Assembly: GCA_900318835.1 (NCBI GenBank)
Contig: ONLW01000007.1
Location: forward strand, 24,070-88,069
DNA: 64,000 nucleotides
Direction of reading: 5' to 3'
Source of the DNA: an uncultured Bacteroidales bacterium
Lineage (GTDB): Bacteria; Bacteroidota; Bacteroidia; Bacteroidales; P3
Under the pieces are notes generated by a model. It searched no databases. It was not told the DNA's origin and saw nothing but the letters and a program-made list of their open reading frames with translations. Below, piece after piece: positions 41,594 through 50,431 of this stretch; the first letter of the stretch is position 1; every line of letters begins with the position of its first letter. A program made the position numbers and the translations under genes.

Positions 41594-42658
41594 GTGAAAC
41601 TAAGAAGTAAGAACCATGAACTAAGAAGGTGCTGCCGTGTGCTTTGCGCCTTTGTGGTTCTTATTTCTTATTCTTTACAATCCAAGGCCCAGATTGCTGG
41701 TCTGAACACGCTGACACTGCTCGATCTCAGCAGTCAGGCACGCACATCGGGTCTGGGATTGGATTATCTTTCCGTTTTTGACACCGACCCCGTCATTGGC
41801 ATCGACAACCCGTCGCTGCTTCGGCGCGAGATGGCGGGCGTGGGGTCGTTGAGTTTTGTCTCCCTTTTCCGCGGGAGCATGATAGGGACTTTGTCCTATG
41901 CCCACAACTTCGAGCGAGTGGGTACCTTGATGTTCTCCTTCCGGTTCAACAACTACGGCCGTTTCGACGGTTACGATGAGGAGGATATCTCCACCGGCAC
42001 TTTCTCGGCTGCCGACTATGCTTTCACCGTGGGGTGGGGTATGTGGCTCGACAGCAACTTCTCCGTAGGAGCCAACTTCAAGCCGGTGTTTTCACACTAT
42101 GAGAGCTACTCGTCCATGGCTGTGGCCTTCGATGTGGCGGGCAGTTATGTCAGCGACGACCGCCGCTTCGCCGCCACGGTGATGGGTCGCAACATCGGTG
42201 CCCAGATTTCCACCTTCGATGGTACGCGTGAATCTTTGCCGTTCGAGCTTTCGGCAGAGCTCTCTTATAAACTATCCAGGGCTCCGTTCCGCTTTTTCTT
42301 TGCCGCCAATGAGCTGCAGCGCTGGGACCTGCGCTATGAAGACCCATTGAACCCCACCACCACTGTCGACCCCTTCACCGGCGAGAAAACCACCGAGAGT
42401 TGGGGAAAGGGCTTCCTCGACAACCTGCTGCGCCATGCACAGGTCGGAGTGGAAATCAACATCAGCAAAGCCCTCTTCGCACGTGTGGGCTATAGCTATC
42501 GCCAGAGTGCGGAGATGCGCGGCATTGAGGGGGTCAACTTCAGTGGGCTTTCCTTTGGTATCGGCATCCACACCAAGCGCTTCGACTTCGCCTACTCGCG
42601 TCGCAATTACCACATGTCGCAGGCCCCCGACTTCTTCACCCTTAGCTATAAGTTTTAA
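41594..42658 (+). CDS. porQ: type IX secretion system protein PorQ
   Basis: 354 residues. N-terminal signal (VLCAFVVLISYSLQSKAQ), then the PorV/PorQ-type barrel with GLNTLTLLDLSSQARTSGLG, NPSLLRREMAGVGSLSFVSL and FDFAYSRRNYHMSQAPDFFT before the C-terminal Phe. PorQ is an outer-membrane component of type IX secretion; the BspA-like protein at 58161-59813 is a likely client. The start is a GTG directly after the kamA stop, or a GTG further in (41639); the stretch between is a 7-base array, so the later start is possible. Confidence 0.85.
   Translation: MKLRSKNHELRRCCRVLCAFVVLISYSLQSKAQIAGLNTLTLLDLSSQARTSGLGLDYLSVFDTDPVIGIDNPSLLRREMAGVGSLSFVSLFRGSMIGTLSYAHNFERVGTLMFSFRFNNYGRFDGYDEEDISTGTFSAADYAFTVGWGMWLDSNFSVGANFKPVFSHYESYSSMAVAFDVAGSYVSDDRRFAATVMGRNIGAQISTFDGTRESLPFELSAELSYKLSRAPFRFFFAANELQRWDLRYEDPLNPTTTVDPFTGEKTTESWGKGFLDNLLRHAQVGVEINISKALFARVGYSYRQSAEMRGIEGVNFSGLSFGIGIHTKRFDFAYSRRNYHMSQAPDFFTLSYKF
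41598..41625 (+). repeat. four-unit 7-base array at the porQ 5' end
   Basis: AACTAAG, AAGTAAG, AACCATG, AACTAAG, then AAGG. Sits at the kamA/porQ junction and may have displaced or extended the porQ start. Confidence 0.75.
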
Positions 42659-43605
42659 TGAAACAGCAATTTATTGTATCGAATCAGACGGAGCCGTATT
42701 GGAATATCTCCGTTGAGAATTATCTTGTCGAGCACGCCGATGCGGTGGTGCTATATCTCTGGCGTAACCGCCGTACTGTTGTTATCGGACAGAACCAGAA
42801 TCCTTTCAGCGAGTGCAACGTCGAGGCTCTCGAAGCCGACGGCGGCTACCTGATGCGTCGCAAGACCGGCGGCGGTGCCGTCTACCACGACGACGGCAAC
42901 ATCAACTTCTCCTTCGTCGTCCCCAAGGCGTTGTATGACCAGACTCGTCAGTTTTCAGTCATCCAGCGCGCCGTGGAGAGTTTCGGCCTGCATACCGAGC
43001 TTTCGGGCCGTAATGATATATTGGCGGAAGGACGCAAGTTCAGCGGCAATGCCTTCAGCAAGGGCCGTGTCAACGACCTGCACCATGGAACCATCCTTAT
43101 CAAAGGCAATATGGACGACCTGGCGCGTTACCTGAAGCCCAAGCCCGCCAAGCTGCAGAAACACGGCGTCGCCTCGGTGCGCAGCCGCGTGGTGAACCTC
43201 TCTGAGCTTAACCCAGAGATTAATGCCGAGGCGCTTGCTCCGCGCTTGCGCGAGGCCTTCGAGGCCGAGTATGGTGGCGTGGCTATGGAAGTCTCCTTTG
43301 ATAGTCTGATGCAGTTGCCCGCTGTGCGAGAACTGCACGACCACTTTGCCTCCCCCGAGTGGAAATACGGTCGCTGGCGCACCTTTACAGCCCAGCGCTC
43401 CGCCCAGTTCGACTGGGGTGGGGTGGAACTTGCCCTCACCGTCGACGAGGCCCGCGGCGTCATCACCGACGTCCAGATAGCATCCGACGCCCTCGACCTC
43501 GCCGCCCTCGACGATGCCCGCCTCCTCCTCACCGGCGCTAAAACAGACCAGCGCCCCAAGATAGAAAACCCTGTCATCAATGATATCCTGTCGCTGATAT
43601 ATTAG
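42658..43605 (+). CDS. lplA: lipoate--protein ligase
   Basis: 315 residues. RRKTGGGAVYHDDGNINFSF is the lipoyl-AMP-binding signature; GQNQNPFSECN, GRNDILAEGRKFSGNAF with the catalytic Lys, and the C-terminal accessory domain fit LplA. It attaches lipoate to E2 or H-protein domains. It starts at the last base of the porQ stop, so kamA-porQ-lplA may be one transcript, though their roles differ. Confidence 0.94.
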   Translation: MKQQFIVSNQTEPYWNISVENYLVEHADAVVLYLWRNRRTVVIGQNQNPFSECNVEALEADGGYLMRRKTGGGAVYHDDGNINFSFVVPKALYDQTRQFSVIQRAVESFGLHTELSGRNDILAEGRKFSGNAFSKGRVNDLHHGTILIKGNMDDLARYLKPKPAKLQKHGVASVRSRVVNLSELNPEINAEALAPRLREAFEAEYGGVAMEVSFDSLMQLPAVRELHDHFASPEWKYGRWRTFTAQRSAQFDWGGVELALTVDEARGVITDVQIASDALDLAALDDARLLLTGAKTDQRPKIENPVINDILSLIY

Positions 43606-43772
43606 AAAACCCCTGCAGGCAAATCCGCATGGGTCGTTGCACAGTTGTTTTTTTTCTTTCAATAACCTCCAGCCATCACCTCCCGTCCGGCCCCGGTGTC
43701 GGGTCGTGGTCCACGTTGATGTATGACTTCCTCGTCCTCCTCCTCCATCGGGTCGGAAAAAAGGCTGTTTTC

Positions 43773-43834
43773 AAAAAGGTTAGCTTTTTGCCCTAAAAAG
43801 GTTAACTTTTTAGCCTAAAAAGGTTAGGTTTTTG
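43773..43834. repeat. 24-base tandem palindromic repeat, three units
   Basis: Three copies of AAAAAGGTTANNTTTTT-type units 24 bases apart, each nearly self-complementary (AAAAAGGTTAACTTTTT). Confidence 0.75.
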
Positions 43835-43897
43835 TTTTGGCTCTGTTTTTGGGGTGAAAAAAACGGGTGTTCTTGGAAAGGGACTATGGGTGTTGTT

Positions 43898-43982
43898 GTC
43901 ACCTCCTCCAGGTAACATTGTCACCTCCTCCAGGTGACATCGTAACCTCCTCCACTTGACACCGTAACCTGGAGGAGGTTAC
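43898..43982. repeat. 22-base tandem repeat, three units plus an inverted half
   Basis: GTCACCTCCTCCAGGTAACA-type units at 43898, 43920 and 43942, then GTAACCTGGAGGAGGTTAC at 43964-43982, whose right half is the inverse of the unit. Together the region folds as a hairpin ladder. Confidence 0.8.
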
Positions 43983-44026
43983 AAATGCCCCTCGTCGGCT
44001 ATGATGGCCTTCTGGTTGACATTGAG

Positions 44027-44097
44027 CTTGTACGAGGTATAAGGTATCAACTAATACGAGGTAAAAGGTTGATGCTTGTACGAGGTAAAAGGTTGCC
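44027..44097. repeat. 23-25 base tandem repeat, three units
   Basis: Three units with core TACGAGGTANAAGGT. Read on minus they would encode repeated FYLVQ, but no clear gene exists. Together with the two arrays before it, it fills most of the gene-free 43606-44227 stretch. Confidence 0.7.
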
Positions 44098-44227
44098 ACG
44101 TGGAACAAGGGGTTGTCCAAATCTATCTTATCACCACCTTGCGGGCGGAATGGTTGCCAATCATCGGAAAATCGTTGAGATTGAAGGACTGGCGAAAGGT
44201 TTGTTCTAAATTATCTGTTTTATTATA

Positions 44228-45016
44228 TCACCACCAACGGGCATTGTCGCTGATGGCATTATATGGTTGTCCAGCATATCCAAAATAACCAGTCTCCCCA
44301 CTCAGATTACCATTGTAATACGCCAGTGAGTATGTGTATATTTTACCGTTCCCTTTAGAGCTTTGTCGGTATATTATGTTGGAACGATAGATATATTTTT
44401 GGTTTGTAGAGCTGTGTTCCTGCCACGAGCCATTCTTCTTAATCTTCAAAATATTCTTGGCATCACATGTTGATGTGTATCGCATAAATCTCTGTCCATC
44501 ATACCATGTTCCGCTTATCCGATATGGCTCACTCAAACCAAGGCTATATTCTGTACCAGTCAAGGTAGTATGATAGGGACGCTCAACTTTTCTAAAGTCA
44601 TGTAGTAGAACGTTTATATTATGCGATTCTCCGGTTGCCGCTCCCCAAACATATAATGAGCCTTCAATCTGGGCAATCTTTGACGGAATTTTATCTGAAA
44701 ACGTGATAGTAAGAGTTTCTTGTTTTCCTCCGTGCATTGTGTTGGACAAGTGAACGGCTGACCCATCAAACGTGTATGAACCTGACGCCATAAGGTTTTG
44801 CCCTAAAACATAGGCATACGTGCCCCATGGGTCAAATGAAAGGAAGATGAGGGAGTCTATCTGCCATTGCCATACTCCAACTATGGATTTTGTCTCGGTT
44901 TCATTTCCGTCACTTTCTTGGGGAATATAGACATATTCCGTTTTTGTGCAACCAATCGTGGAGACAATTATTAGAAAAAAAATAGCGAGTTTGTTGCGTA
45001 ATCTCATTTTCACCAT
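44228..45016 (-). CDS. envelope lipoprotein, third gene of the 46141-44228 operon
   Basis: 262 residues. Lipoprotein signal (KLAIFFLIIVSTIGCTK; Cys near 23). The centre (VGVWQWQIDSLIFLSFDPWG) resembles the lipocalin-like or Bacteroidota copper-resistance-type strand pattern, but no exact family was recognised. It begins 1 base after the preceding gene ends, so the three form a tight operon with structured RNA copy B in front. AT-rich, accessory. Function unknown. Confidence 0.65.
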   Translation of the reverse strand: MVKMRLRNKLAIFFLIIVSTIGCTKTEYVYIPQESDGNETETKSIVGVWQWQIDSLIFLSFDPWGTYAYVLGQNLMASGSYTFDGSAVHLSNTMHGGKQETLTITFSDKIPSKIAQIEGSLYVWGAATGESHNINVLLHDFRKVERPYHTTLTGTEYSLGLSEPYRISGTWYDGQRFMRYTSTCDAKNILKIKKNGSWQEHSSTNQKYIYRSNIIYRQSSKGNGKIYTYSLAYYNGNLSGETGYFGYAGQPYNAISDNARWW

Positions 45017-45017
45017 T

Positions 45018-45707
45018 TTACTTTGTTTTGATTATCCTAAAGTTGTAAGCGACACCAAACATTATGCGCCCCAATAGTCCTTTGTGTGTTTCTGGGTTAT
45101 TGGTTTGGGCATTATACTCATTGTATTTGAATGGCACACCGTCGAATGTCAATGACATATCAAATTTGTTATACGATACGCCTAAAGACACTCCTGCATA
45201 GAAACGGGACAATCCTTCTCGTTCCCATGTATCGTTATAGTCGGATGAAATAAAATGCCTTCTGTAACCATTCATAAGTGCATAATTCCGCAGAAAACCG
45301 ATTGAAAGGTCAACATAAGGACGCCATATATTCGTATTGGTATAGTAATATCTCCCCATAATATATAAAGGACCGTTTACTTGGGTTATTACATTGTGAT
45401 TAAAGCCATATTCACTATTACGCGAGTACGAATAAATGAAACAGAAATTGGCACCCAATCCGAAAGTAAACCTATCATTGCACTGCCACAAAGCCCTCAA
45501 TGATGCATCACCGTGTAGTCCCAAGTCACAACCGAAAGGAGACCAATGTGCGAAGTCCAAATAGACAGCTGGCTGGATATAGATGCCGTTCTCTTTGGGG
45601 TGTTTAAATGTTGTACTTGTTCTTGACTCTTGCAGTGTCAGCACTTCCTGCGCGCTGATGCCGAAAGAGTAGAGGATAAGCAGAGTTGTTAGTATAGTAC
45701 GTTGCAT
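45018..45707 (-). CDS. outer-membrane beta-barrel protein, second gene of the operon
   Basis: 229 residues. Signal peptide MQRTILTTLLILYSFGISAQ. Alternating strands with aromatic girdles (GIYIQPAVYLDFAHW, FTFGLGANFCFIYSYSRN, IMFGVAYNFRIIKTK) indicate an outer-membrane barrel. It sits between two lipoprotein genes with gaps of 1-2 bases, so the three products may form one envelope complex. Family not recognised. Confidence 0.72.
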   Translation of the reverse strand: MQRTILTTLLILYSFGISAQEVLTLQESRTSTTFKHPKENGIYIQPAVYLDFAHWSPFGCDLGLHGDASLRALWQCNDRFTFGLGANFCFIYSYSRNSEYGFNHNVITQVNGPLYIMGRYYYTNTNIWRPYVDLSIGFLRNYALMNGYRRHFISSDYNDTWEREGLSRFYAGVSLGVSYNKFDMSLTFDGVPFKYNEYNAQTNNPETHKGLLGRIMFGVAYNFRIIKTK

Positions 45708-45709
45708 GG

Positions 45710-46141
45710 CTACTTGTTGTTAAAGTTAGACATCCAAACATCGCTTTGCGTGGCTTTGCGCAGTTTCTTATACTTGACACCGTAGCCCTTTACAACAACA
45801 AGAAGTTCTTTCCCCTCATTTCTTGTATGGGTGATGAACGTAGCGTTTACAATCATGTCGAACTGACTTGTGAAGCAGAACCTTTCAAGTGCCTCCTGCT
45901 TGAACACGGGCAAATCGGCACGCAAAGCTCTGTCATCATTATAGTCGGAGATGTGGAACACGGTGCTATCGGAAATCTGTTGAGGTGTAACATAGTCAAC
46001 TTCCAGCACCATCGGCTCGGTGAAAATTCCAGCTTGCGCTTCGGCGACGCGTATCTGCTTCTCATGCACCATGAGTTGTGTTTGTGTGCAGCCAGTCAGT
46101 ATCAAGACCGCAAAAAAGATAAGGAGGATTCTTGTTTTCAT
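45710..46141 (-). CDS. small lipoprotein, first gene of the operon
   Basis: 143 residues. Lipoprotein signal MKTRILLIFFAVLILTGCTQ (Cys 18). Mature part mixed alpha/beta with a repeated strand (ELLVVVKGYGVKYKKL); no family recognised. The start is overlapped by a 10-residue upstream ORF (46170-46138) through ATGA, and RNA copy B lies 104 bases upstream, as with the lipoprotein at 19224. Confidence 0.68.
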   Translation of the reverse strand: MKTRILLIFFAVLILTGCTQTQLMVHEKQIRVAEAQAGIFTEPMVLEVDYVTPQQISDSTVFHISDYNDDRALRADLPVFKQEALERFCFTSQFDMIVNATFITHTRNEGKELLVVVKGYGVKYKKLRKATQSDVWMSNFNNK

Positions 46142-46244
46142 TTCGTCAATATTGGGTTTTTATAATCCATTGAACCGGAAGCCGGTGTTTGAAAGGGGTA
46201 TAAAGAAAGGCGCAAACTCCTTCAATTGATAATACCCTTATTCG

Positions 46245-46359
46245 AATTGCAGGTGTCTGGAAATACCTTTGGGTAAATAAGGGGAAGAAATTCACGCCTA
46301 AACGTGAACTTTCGCCTACTTATTCTCACCCATTGGTTCGTTTTCCAGACTTCGCAATT
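46245..46359 (-). ncRNA. structured leader RNA, family copy B
   Basis: On minus: P1a AATTGC (46359-46354) with GCAATT (46250-46245). Interior loop GAA / ACCT. P1b GTCTGGAAA (46350-46342) with TTTCCAGAC (46263-46255). Inner helix GGGT-gag-AATAAG with CTTATTTACCC. Apical hairpin TTCACG-tttagg-CGTGAA. The apical hairpin and AATAAG/CTTATT match copy A, while the basal helices differ yet stay paired. It precedes the 46141 operon. Confidence 0.6.
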
Positions 46360-46513
46360 ACGAGAACAAGAGCGTCAGCTCAAATATGATGTCTTTACAA
46401 TATTTCGCCTGCTACATAAGCATCGGTTTTAGGTTTTTGTTTATCTGTTTGAATTTACATTGCAAGCTCTGTTGTCCTGCGGCGGAAAAAAAAATCTCGC
46501 AATATGTTCAATT

Positions 46514-46882
46514 TTACATCTCACTTATCATCTTCTCTATGGTTGTTTTCACCGATGGAATGTCTTCTTTGATTGTAAGAAGGACAACCTCGGCATCAAT
46601 CTCAAAATAGTGGTGTGCTATCTTGTCACGCATCCGCATGATACTGCCCCATTGCAGCTGTGGATATCGTGGCAACAGCTCACCATTGGATACTTTGTCA
46701 AGGTTCTTGACAGCTTCGCCTATGGCAATGAGATTCATACATACTGCATCAAGCAACACCATACCGCTTGGCGAACCCAAGAAGCCATCTATGTCGTTAA
46801 TGGCAGCAGTACGCTGGCCAATAGTGTCAACAAGCGTCTTTATCTGTTGCAGAGTGTTTAGCGTCAGGTCTCGGTCAAACAT
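46514..46882 (-). CDS. hepT: HepT-like toxin (DUF86)
   Basis: 122 residues. HEPN-type helices with the RX4HXY motif in RMRDKIAHHYFEID near residue 83-96, and an N-terminal LTLNTLQQIKTLVDTIG helix. HepT is the toxin of the HepT/MntA pair; in studied systems it is an RNase, or is silenced through AMPylation by MntA. Its start overlaps the mntA end by 8 bases. The whole pair is AT-rich. Confidence 0.88.
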   Translation of the reverse strand: MFDRDLTLNTLQQIKTLVDTIGQRTAAINDIDGFLGSPSGMVLLDAVCMNLIAIGEAVKNLDKVSNGELLPRYPQLQWGSIMRMRDKIAHHYFEIDAEVVLLTIKEDIPSVKTTIEKMISEM

Positions 46883-47168
46883 AACACCCCTCCTTCTTTA
46901 TTCTGCTACGAAGCAGGGGGTTCATATTATCACGCATGCGGACTATGTCAACCTTGCAGCCCAATAGCTTCTCCAACTCACATTGCATTTCATCAAGGGT
47001 GAACAACGATAGTGCTTTACCGGAATAAAAAATATCCACATCACTATTGTCGGTTTGCTCTCCACGTGCCACAGAACCGAACACGCCAATCTGGTCTATC
47101 CCATAGCGAGTTGTAGCATAGGATTTAAACTGCCCCAATGCTGCCAGTATGTCTGCTGTCGTCCTCAT
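46875..47168 (-). CDS. mntA: MntA nucleotidyltransferase antitoxin
   Basis: 97 residues from the ATG at 47168. Minimal nucleotidyltransferase core GVFGSVARGEQTDNSDVDIF near 28-47 with the GSX10DXD pattern, and VDIVRMRDNMNPLLRSRIKK at the end. It should AMPylate HepT and so neutralise it. The frame opens upstream to 47240, but the -7 box at 47198-47190 lies inside that part, so the shorter start is right. Confidence 0.88.
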   Translation of the reverse strand: MRTTADILAALGQFKSYATTRYGIDQIGVFGSVARGEQTDNSDVDIFYSGKALSLFTLDEMQCELEKLLGCKVDIVRMRDNMNPLLRSRIKKEGCYV

Positions 47169-47189
47169 GTTTATGATGCTTTTCAAGTT

Positions 47190-47198
47190 GCAAAGATA
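47190..47198 (-). promoter_or_regulatory. -7 box of the mntA-hepT operon
   Basis: TATCTTTGC on minus, 22 bases before the mntA start codon, giving a very short leader. Confidence 0.7.
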
Positions 47199-47342
47199 CG
47201 AAATATTTTTAAACCAGCAAAATAAATTATGGTAATTCATGGTCCTTTATGGAAATATTATATGTGCGCCCGGTCGACAAGGTTGGGTGTCGGCCGGACG
47301 CAAAGTGTTCTTTGAAATGTTGAGAATGTAGGTCTAAATAGG

Positions 47343-48857
47343 TTACAATTTGGCCTTGAGGTAGGCGGGCAGCTGGTCGATGCTGACTCGCTCCTGCTGC
47401 ATGGTGTCGCGGTGGCGCACGGTGACAGCGTTGTCGGTCAGCGTGTCGTTGTCGACGGTGATGCAGAAGGGGGTGCCGATGGCATCCTGACGACGGTAGC
47501 GGCGGCCGATGGCGTCCTTCTCGTCGTACTGCACCATCATGTCGGGCATCAGCAGGTGCTGTATCTCGCGGGCCTTTTCGGGCAGGCCGTCTTTCTTCAC
47601 CAAGGGCAGCACGGCAGCCTTGTAGGGTGCCAGCTTGGCGGGGAGGCTGAGCACCATGCGGGTGCTGCCATCTTCGAGGGTCTCCTCCTTCAGCGAGTGG
47701 CTGAAGATGGCCAGGAATGTGCGGTCGACGCCGATGGAGGTCTCGATGACGTAAGGCGTGTAGCTCTCGTTCAGTTCGCTGTCGAAGTACTGCAGTTTCT
47801 TGCCGCTGAACTCGCTGTGGCGCGAGAGGTCGAAGTCGGTGCGGCTATGGATGCCCTCCAGCTCTTTGAAGCCGAAGGGGAAGCGGAACTCGATGTCGGT
47901 AGCGGCGTTGGCGTAGTGGGCCAGCTTCTCGTGGTCGTGGTAGCGGTAGCAGTCGGCCGGGATACCGAGGGCAAGGTGCCACTGCAGGCGCTCCTCTTTC
48001 CAGTGCTTGAACCATTCGAGCTCCGTTCCGGGACGCACGAAGAACTGCATCTCCATCTGCTCGAACTCGCGCATGCGAAAGATGAACTGGCGTGCGACAA
48101 TCTCGTTGCGGAAAGCTTTGCCTATCTGGGCGATGCCGAAGGGTATCTTCATGCGTCCGCTCTTCTGCACGTTGAGGAAGTTGACGAAGATGCCCTGTGC
48201 CGTCTCGGGCCTTAAATATAATGTGTCGCTGTCGTCGATGACTGAGCCCATCTTGGTGGCGAACATCAGATTGAACTGGCGCACGTCGGTCCAGTTGCGG
48301 GTGCCGCTGATGGGGCAGACAATCTCCAGGTCGAGGATGAGCTGCTTCAGGCCGTCGAGGTCGTTGCGGTTCATGCAGTCGGCATAGCGTTCGTGAATCT
48401 CGTCGATTTTCTTTTGGTGCTCCAGCACACGGGCGTTGGTGGTGACGAACTGCTGGCGGTCGAATGCGTCGCCGAAACGCTTGTGGGCCTTCTCGCACTC
48501 CTTCTCAATCTTTTCCTCAATCTTGGCAATATGGTCCTCGATGAGCACGTCGGCGCGGTAGCGTTTCTTGCTGTCCTTGTTGTCGATGAGGGGATCGTTG
48601 AAGGCATCCACATGGCCGCTGGCCTTCCAGATGCGGGGATGCATGAAGATGGCACTGTCCAGTCCCACGATGTTCTCGTGCATCTGCACCATGGCCTTCC
48701 ACCAGTATTGTTTGATATTGTTTTTCAGTTCTACGCCCAGTTGGCCGTAGTCGTAGACTGCGGCGAGGCCGTCGTAGATTTCCGAGCTTGGGAAGATGAA
48801 TCCGTATTCCTTGGCGTGAGCCACCACTTTCTTGAAGAAATCGTCTTGATTTGCCAT
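47343..48857 (-). CDS. glyS: glycine--tRNA ligase, homodimeric type
   Basis: 504 residues, the alpha2-type class II enzyme. MANQDDFFKKVVAHAKEYGF, RPETAQGIFVNFLNVQKSGR, FRNEIVARQFIFRMREFEQM and the C-terminal anticodon-binding domain (KLAPYKAAVLPLVKKDGLPE) are complete. It charges tRNA-Gly. It stands alone on minus, 86 bases after the histidine kinase end; a short AT-rich promoter region lies upstream. Confidence 0.96.
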   Translation of the reverse strand: MANQDDFFKKVVAHAKEYGFIFPSSEIYDGLAAVYDYGQLGVELKNNIKQYWWKAMVQMHENIVGLDSAIFMHPRIWKASGHVDAFNDPLIDNKDSKKRYRADVLIEDHIAKIEEKIEKECEKAHKRFGDAFDRQQFVTTNARVLEHQKKIDEIHERYADCMNRNDLDGLKQLILDLEIVCPISGTRNWTDVRQFNLMFATKMGSVIDDSDTLYLRPETAQGIFVNFLNVQKSGRMKIPFGIAQIGKAFRNEIVARQFIFRMREFEQMEMQFFVRPGTELEWFKHWKEERLQWHLALGIPADCYRYHDHEKLAHYANAATDIEFRFPFGFKELEGIHSRTDFDLSRHSEFSGKKLQYFDSELNESYTPYVIETSIGVDRTFLAIFSHSLKEETLEDGSTRMVLSLPAKLAPYKAAVLPLVKKDGLPEKAREIQHLLMPDMMVQYDEKDAIGRRYRRQDAIGTPFCITVDNDTLTDNAVTVRHRDTMQQERVSIDQLPAYLKAKL

Positions 48858-48943
48858 TGTTTATATTGTCTCTATTATTATTATTCAAAAATAATTAATA
48901 TTGCAGTAACGCCTTGATGTCGTCTTTATTGTGTCGTATACTA

Positions 48944-50431
48944 TTATTTTTTTCGCAACACTATGCGGAAGGTGGTGCCTTGGCCGGGGACTGAATATTT
49001 TAAAAACAGGCGGCCGCGGTGGTACTGGTTGACGATGCGGCGGGCTAGCGGCAGGCCGAGACCCCAGCCGCGACTCTTAGTGGTGAAACCGCTGTCGAAG
49101 ATTCTCTTCTGTACTGACGGACTCATGCCACGGCCGGTGTCGGTGACGTCGATGTAGATGTTGCGGGCGTCCTGCGATCCTACGATGGTGATGGTGCCGG
49201 CACCCTCCATGGCGTCGATGGCGTTTTTGCACAGGTTTTCAATCACCCACTGGAATAGGTAGCTGTTCAGAGGGGCGATAAACTGCTCGTCCTCGGGGAA
49301 GGAGACGATGAATTGCACCTTCCTCGGCGCACGGCTGCGGAGGTAATCGATGGCAGCGCCTACGGCATCGGCTACGTTCTCCTCTTTGAGTTCGGGGACA
49401 GAACCAATCTTGGAGAAACGGTGGGTGATGGTCTCCAGACGGTGGATGTCCTTTTCAACCTCAGTGGCATATTCCTCGCTGAATTCCTTGCCGCGCAGGT
49501 ATTGAGTCCATCCGCTGAGCGAGCTGAGTGGCGTGCCCAACTGGTGGGCGGTTTCCTTGGCCAGGCCCACCCAGATGCGGTTCTGCTCCATGGTGCGCGT
49601 GGTGCGGAAGATATAGTATGCCACCAGCAGCAGTACCAGTCCGATGATGAGGTAGAAGAGTGGCACCCAACTCAGCGAGCGCATCAGGGCCGAGTTCTCG
49701 TAAAAGACATAGGCATGGCTGTTGTCGGGCAGGGTGATTTGGATGGGGTCGTTGACGGCGGCCATCTTCTCGAGGCGCGGTAGCAGCTTGGCTGGGTTGT
49801 TGACCTCGGAGGAGTCGATGTTTCCGATGGCAAGGGCATGTGTGCGGGTGCTGTCGACGATGACGACCGGCACGATGACCGAGTTGTTGGTAATCTCGGC
49901 CAGAAATGACCGTGTGAAGCCCATAAGCACATGTCGAAGCTGTGTATAATATAGAGACTCTTTATAGTAGAGTGTCATCGGCATGCCCCAAATGCGGTAC
50001 TCAAACGGCGGGTTTTTCGAGAATGCTTCCAATAGTTCGCCTTCGAGTTTCTGCCCTGCAAGTTCCTGAGGAACAGTGATGATGGAGTCCTTCGAGGTGG
50101 TGATGATGATGGGGGTACGGGCAGAGTCGACGATGTAGTGGACGTAGGCGAGGCTGAAACGGAGGTCGGTGCTCATGTCGGGGTCGTTGAACGACCTCAG
50201 TATGTCGGTGTAGAGGCGCATCTTGCGATGCTCGTCGAGAGTAGCTTGCTGGAAGAAGTGTTGCGTCACCTCGGCCATGCGGTTGCGTTGGGCAATAGCG
50301 TTGGCCCACAGGCGGATCTTGGCTTCCTCGCTTTCGCGTACCTGTCCGGCGATGTGCTGCACCTGCCATAGGGCGAAAAGCGCCAGAGCGATGGCCAGGG
50401 CCATGAGGATGAGTTTCAGCTTCTGTTTCAT
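48944..50431 (-). CDS. membrane sensor histidine kinase
   Basis: 495 residues. Two membrane segments (residues 7-25 and about 258-280, SWVPLFYLIIGLVLLLVAYY) enclose a large periplasmic sensor. The H-box AKETAHQLGTPLSSLSGWTQ, N-box ENLCKNAIDAM and G-boxes DTGRGMS and SRGWGLGLPLARRIV form a complete kinase. No response regulator is next to it, so it is an orphan. It starts directly after the stop of the LolC-like gene (TAG-ATG), so they share a transcript. The signal is unknown. Confidence 0.93.
   Translation of the reverse strand: MKQKLKLILMALAIALALFALWQVQHIAGQVRESEEAKIRLWANAIAQRNRMAEVTQHFFQQATLDEHRKMRLYTDILRSFNDPDMSTDLRFSLAYVHYIVDSARTPIIITTSKDSIITVPQELAGQKLEGELLEAFSKNPPFEYRIWGMPMTLYYKESLYYTQLRHVLMGFTRSFLAEITNNSVIVPVVIVDSTRTHALAIGNIDSSEVNNPAKLLPRLEKMAAVNDPIQITLPDNSHAYVFYENSALMRSLSWVPLFYLIIGLVLLLVAYYIFRTTRTMEQNRIWVGLAKETAHQLGTPLSSLSGWTQYLRGKEFSEEYATEVEKDIHRLETITHRFSKIGSVPELKEENVADAVGAAIDYLRSRAPRKVQFIVSFPEDEQFIAPLNSYLFQWVIENLCKNAIDAMEGAGTITIVGSQDARNIYIDVTDTGRGMSPSVQKRIFDSGFTTKSRGWGLGLPLARRIVNQYHRGRLFLKYSVPGQGTTFRIVLRKK

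Noticed and set aside
43898-43982. CRISPR array
   Set aside because: The 22-base units are directly adjacent without spacers, and no cas gene is in the window.
46386-46861. Plus-strand frames opposite hepT
   Set aside because: HepT on minus has a clear RX4HXY motif and a coupled MntA; the plus frames are Cys/His-rich shadows.
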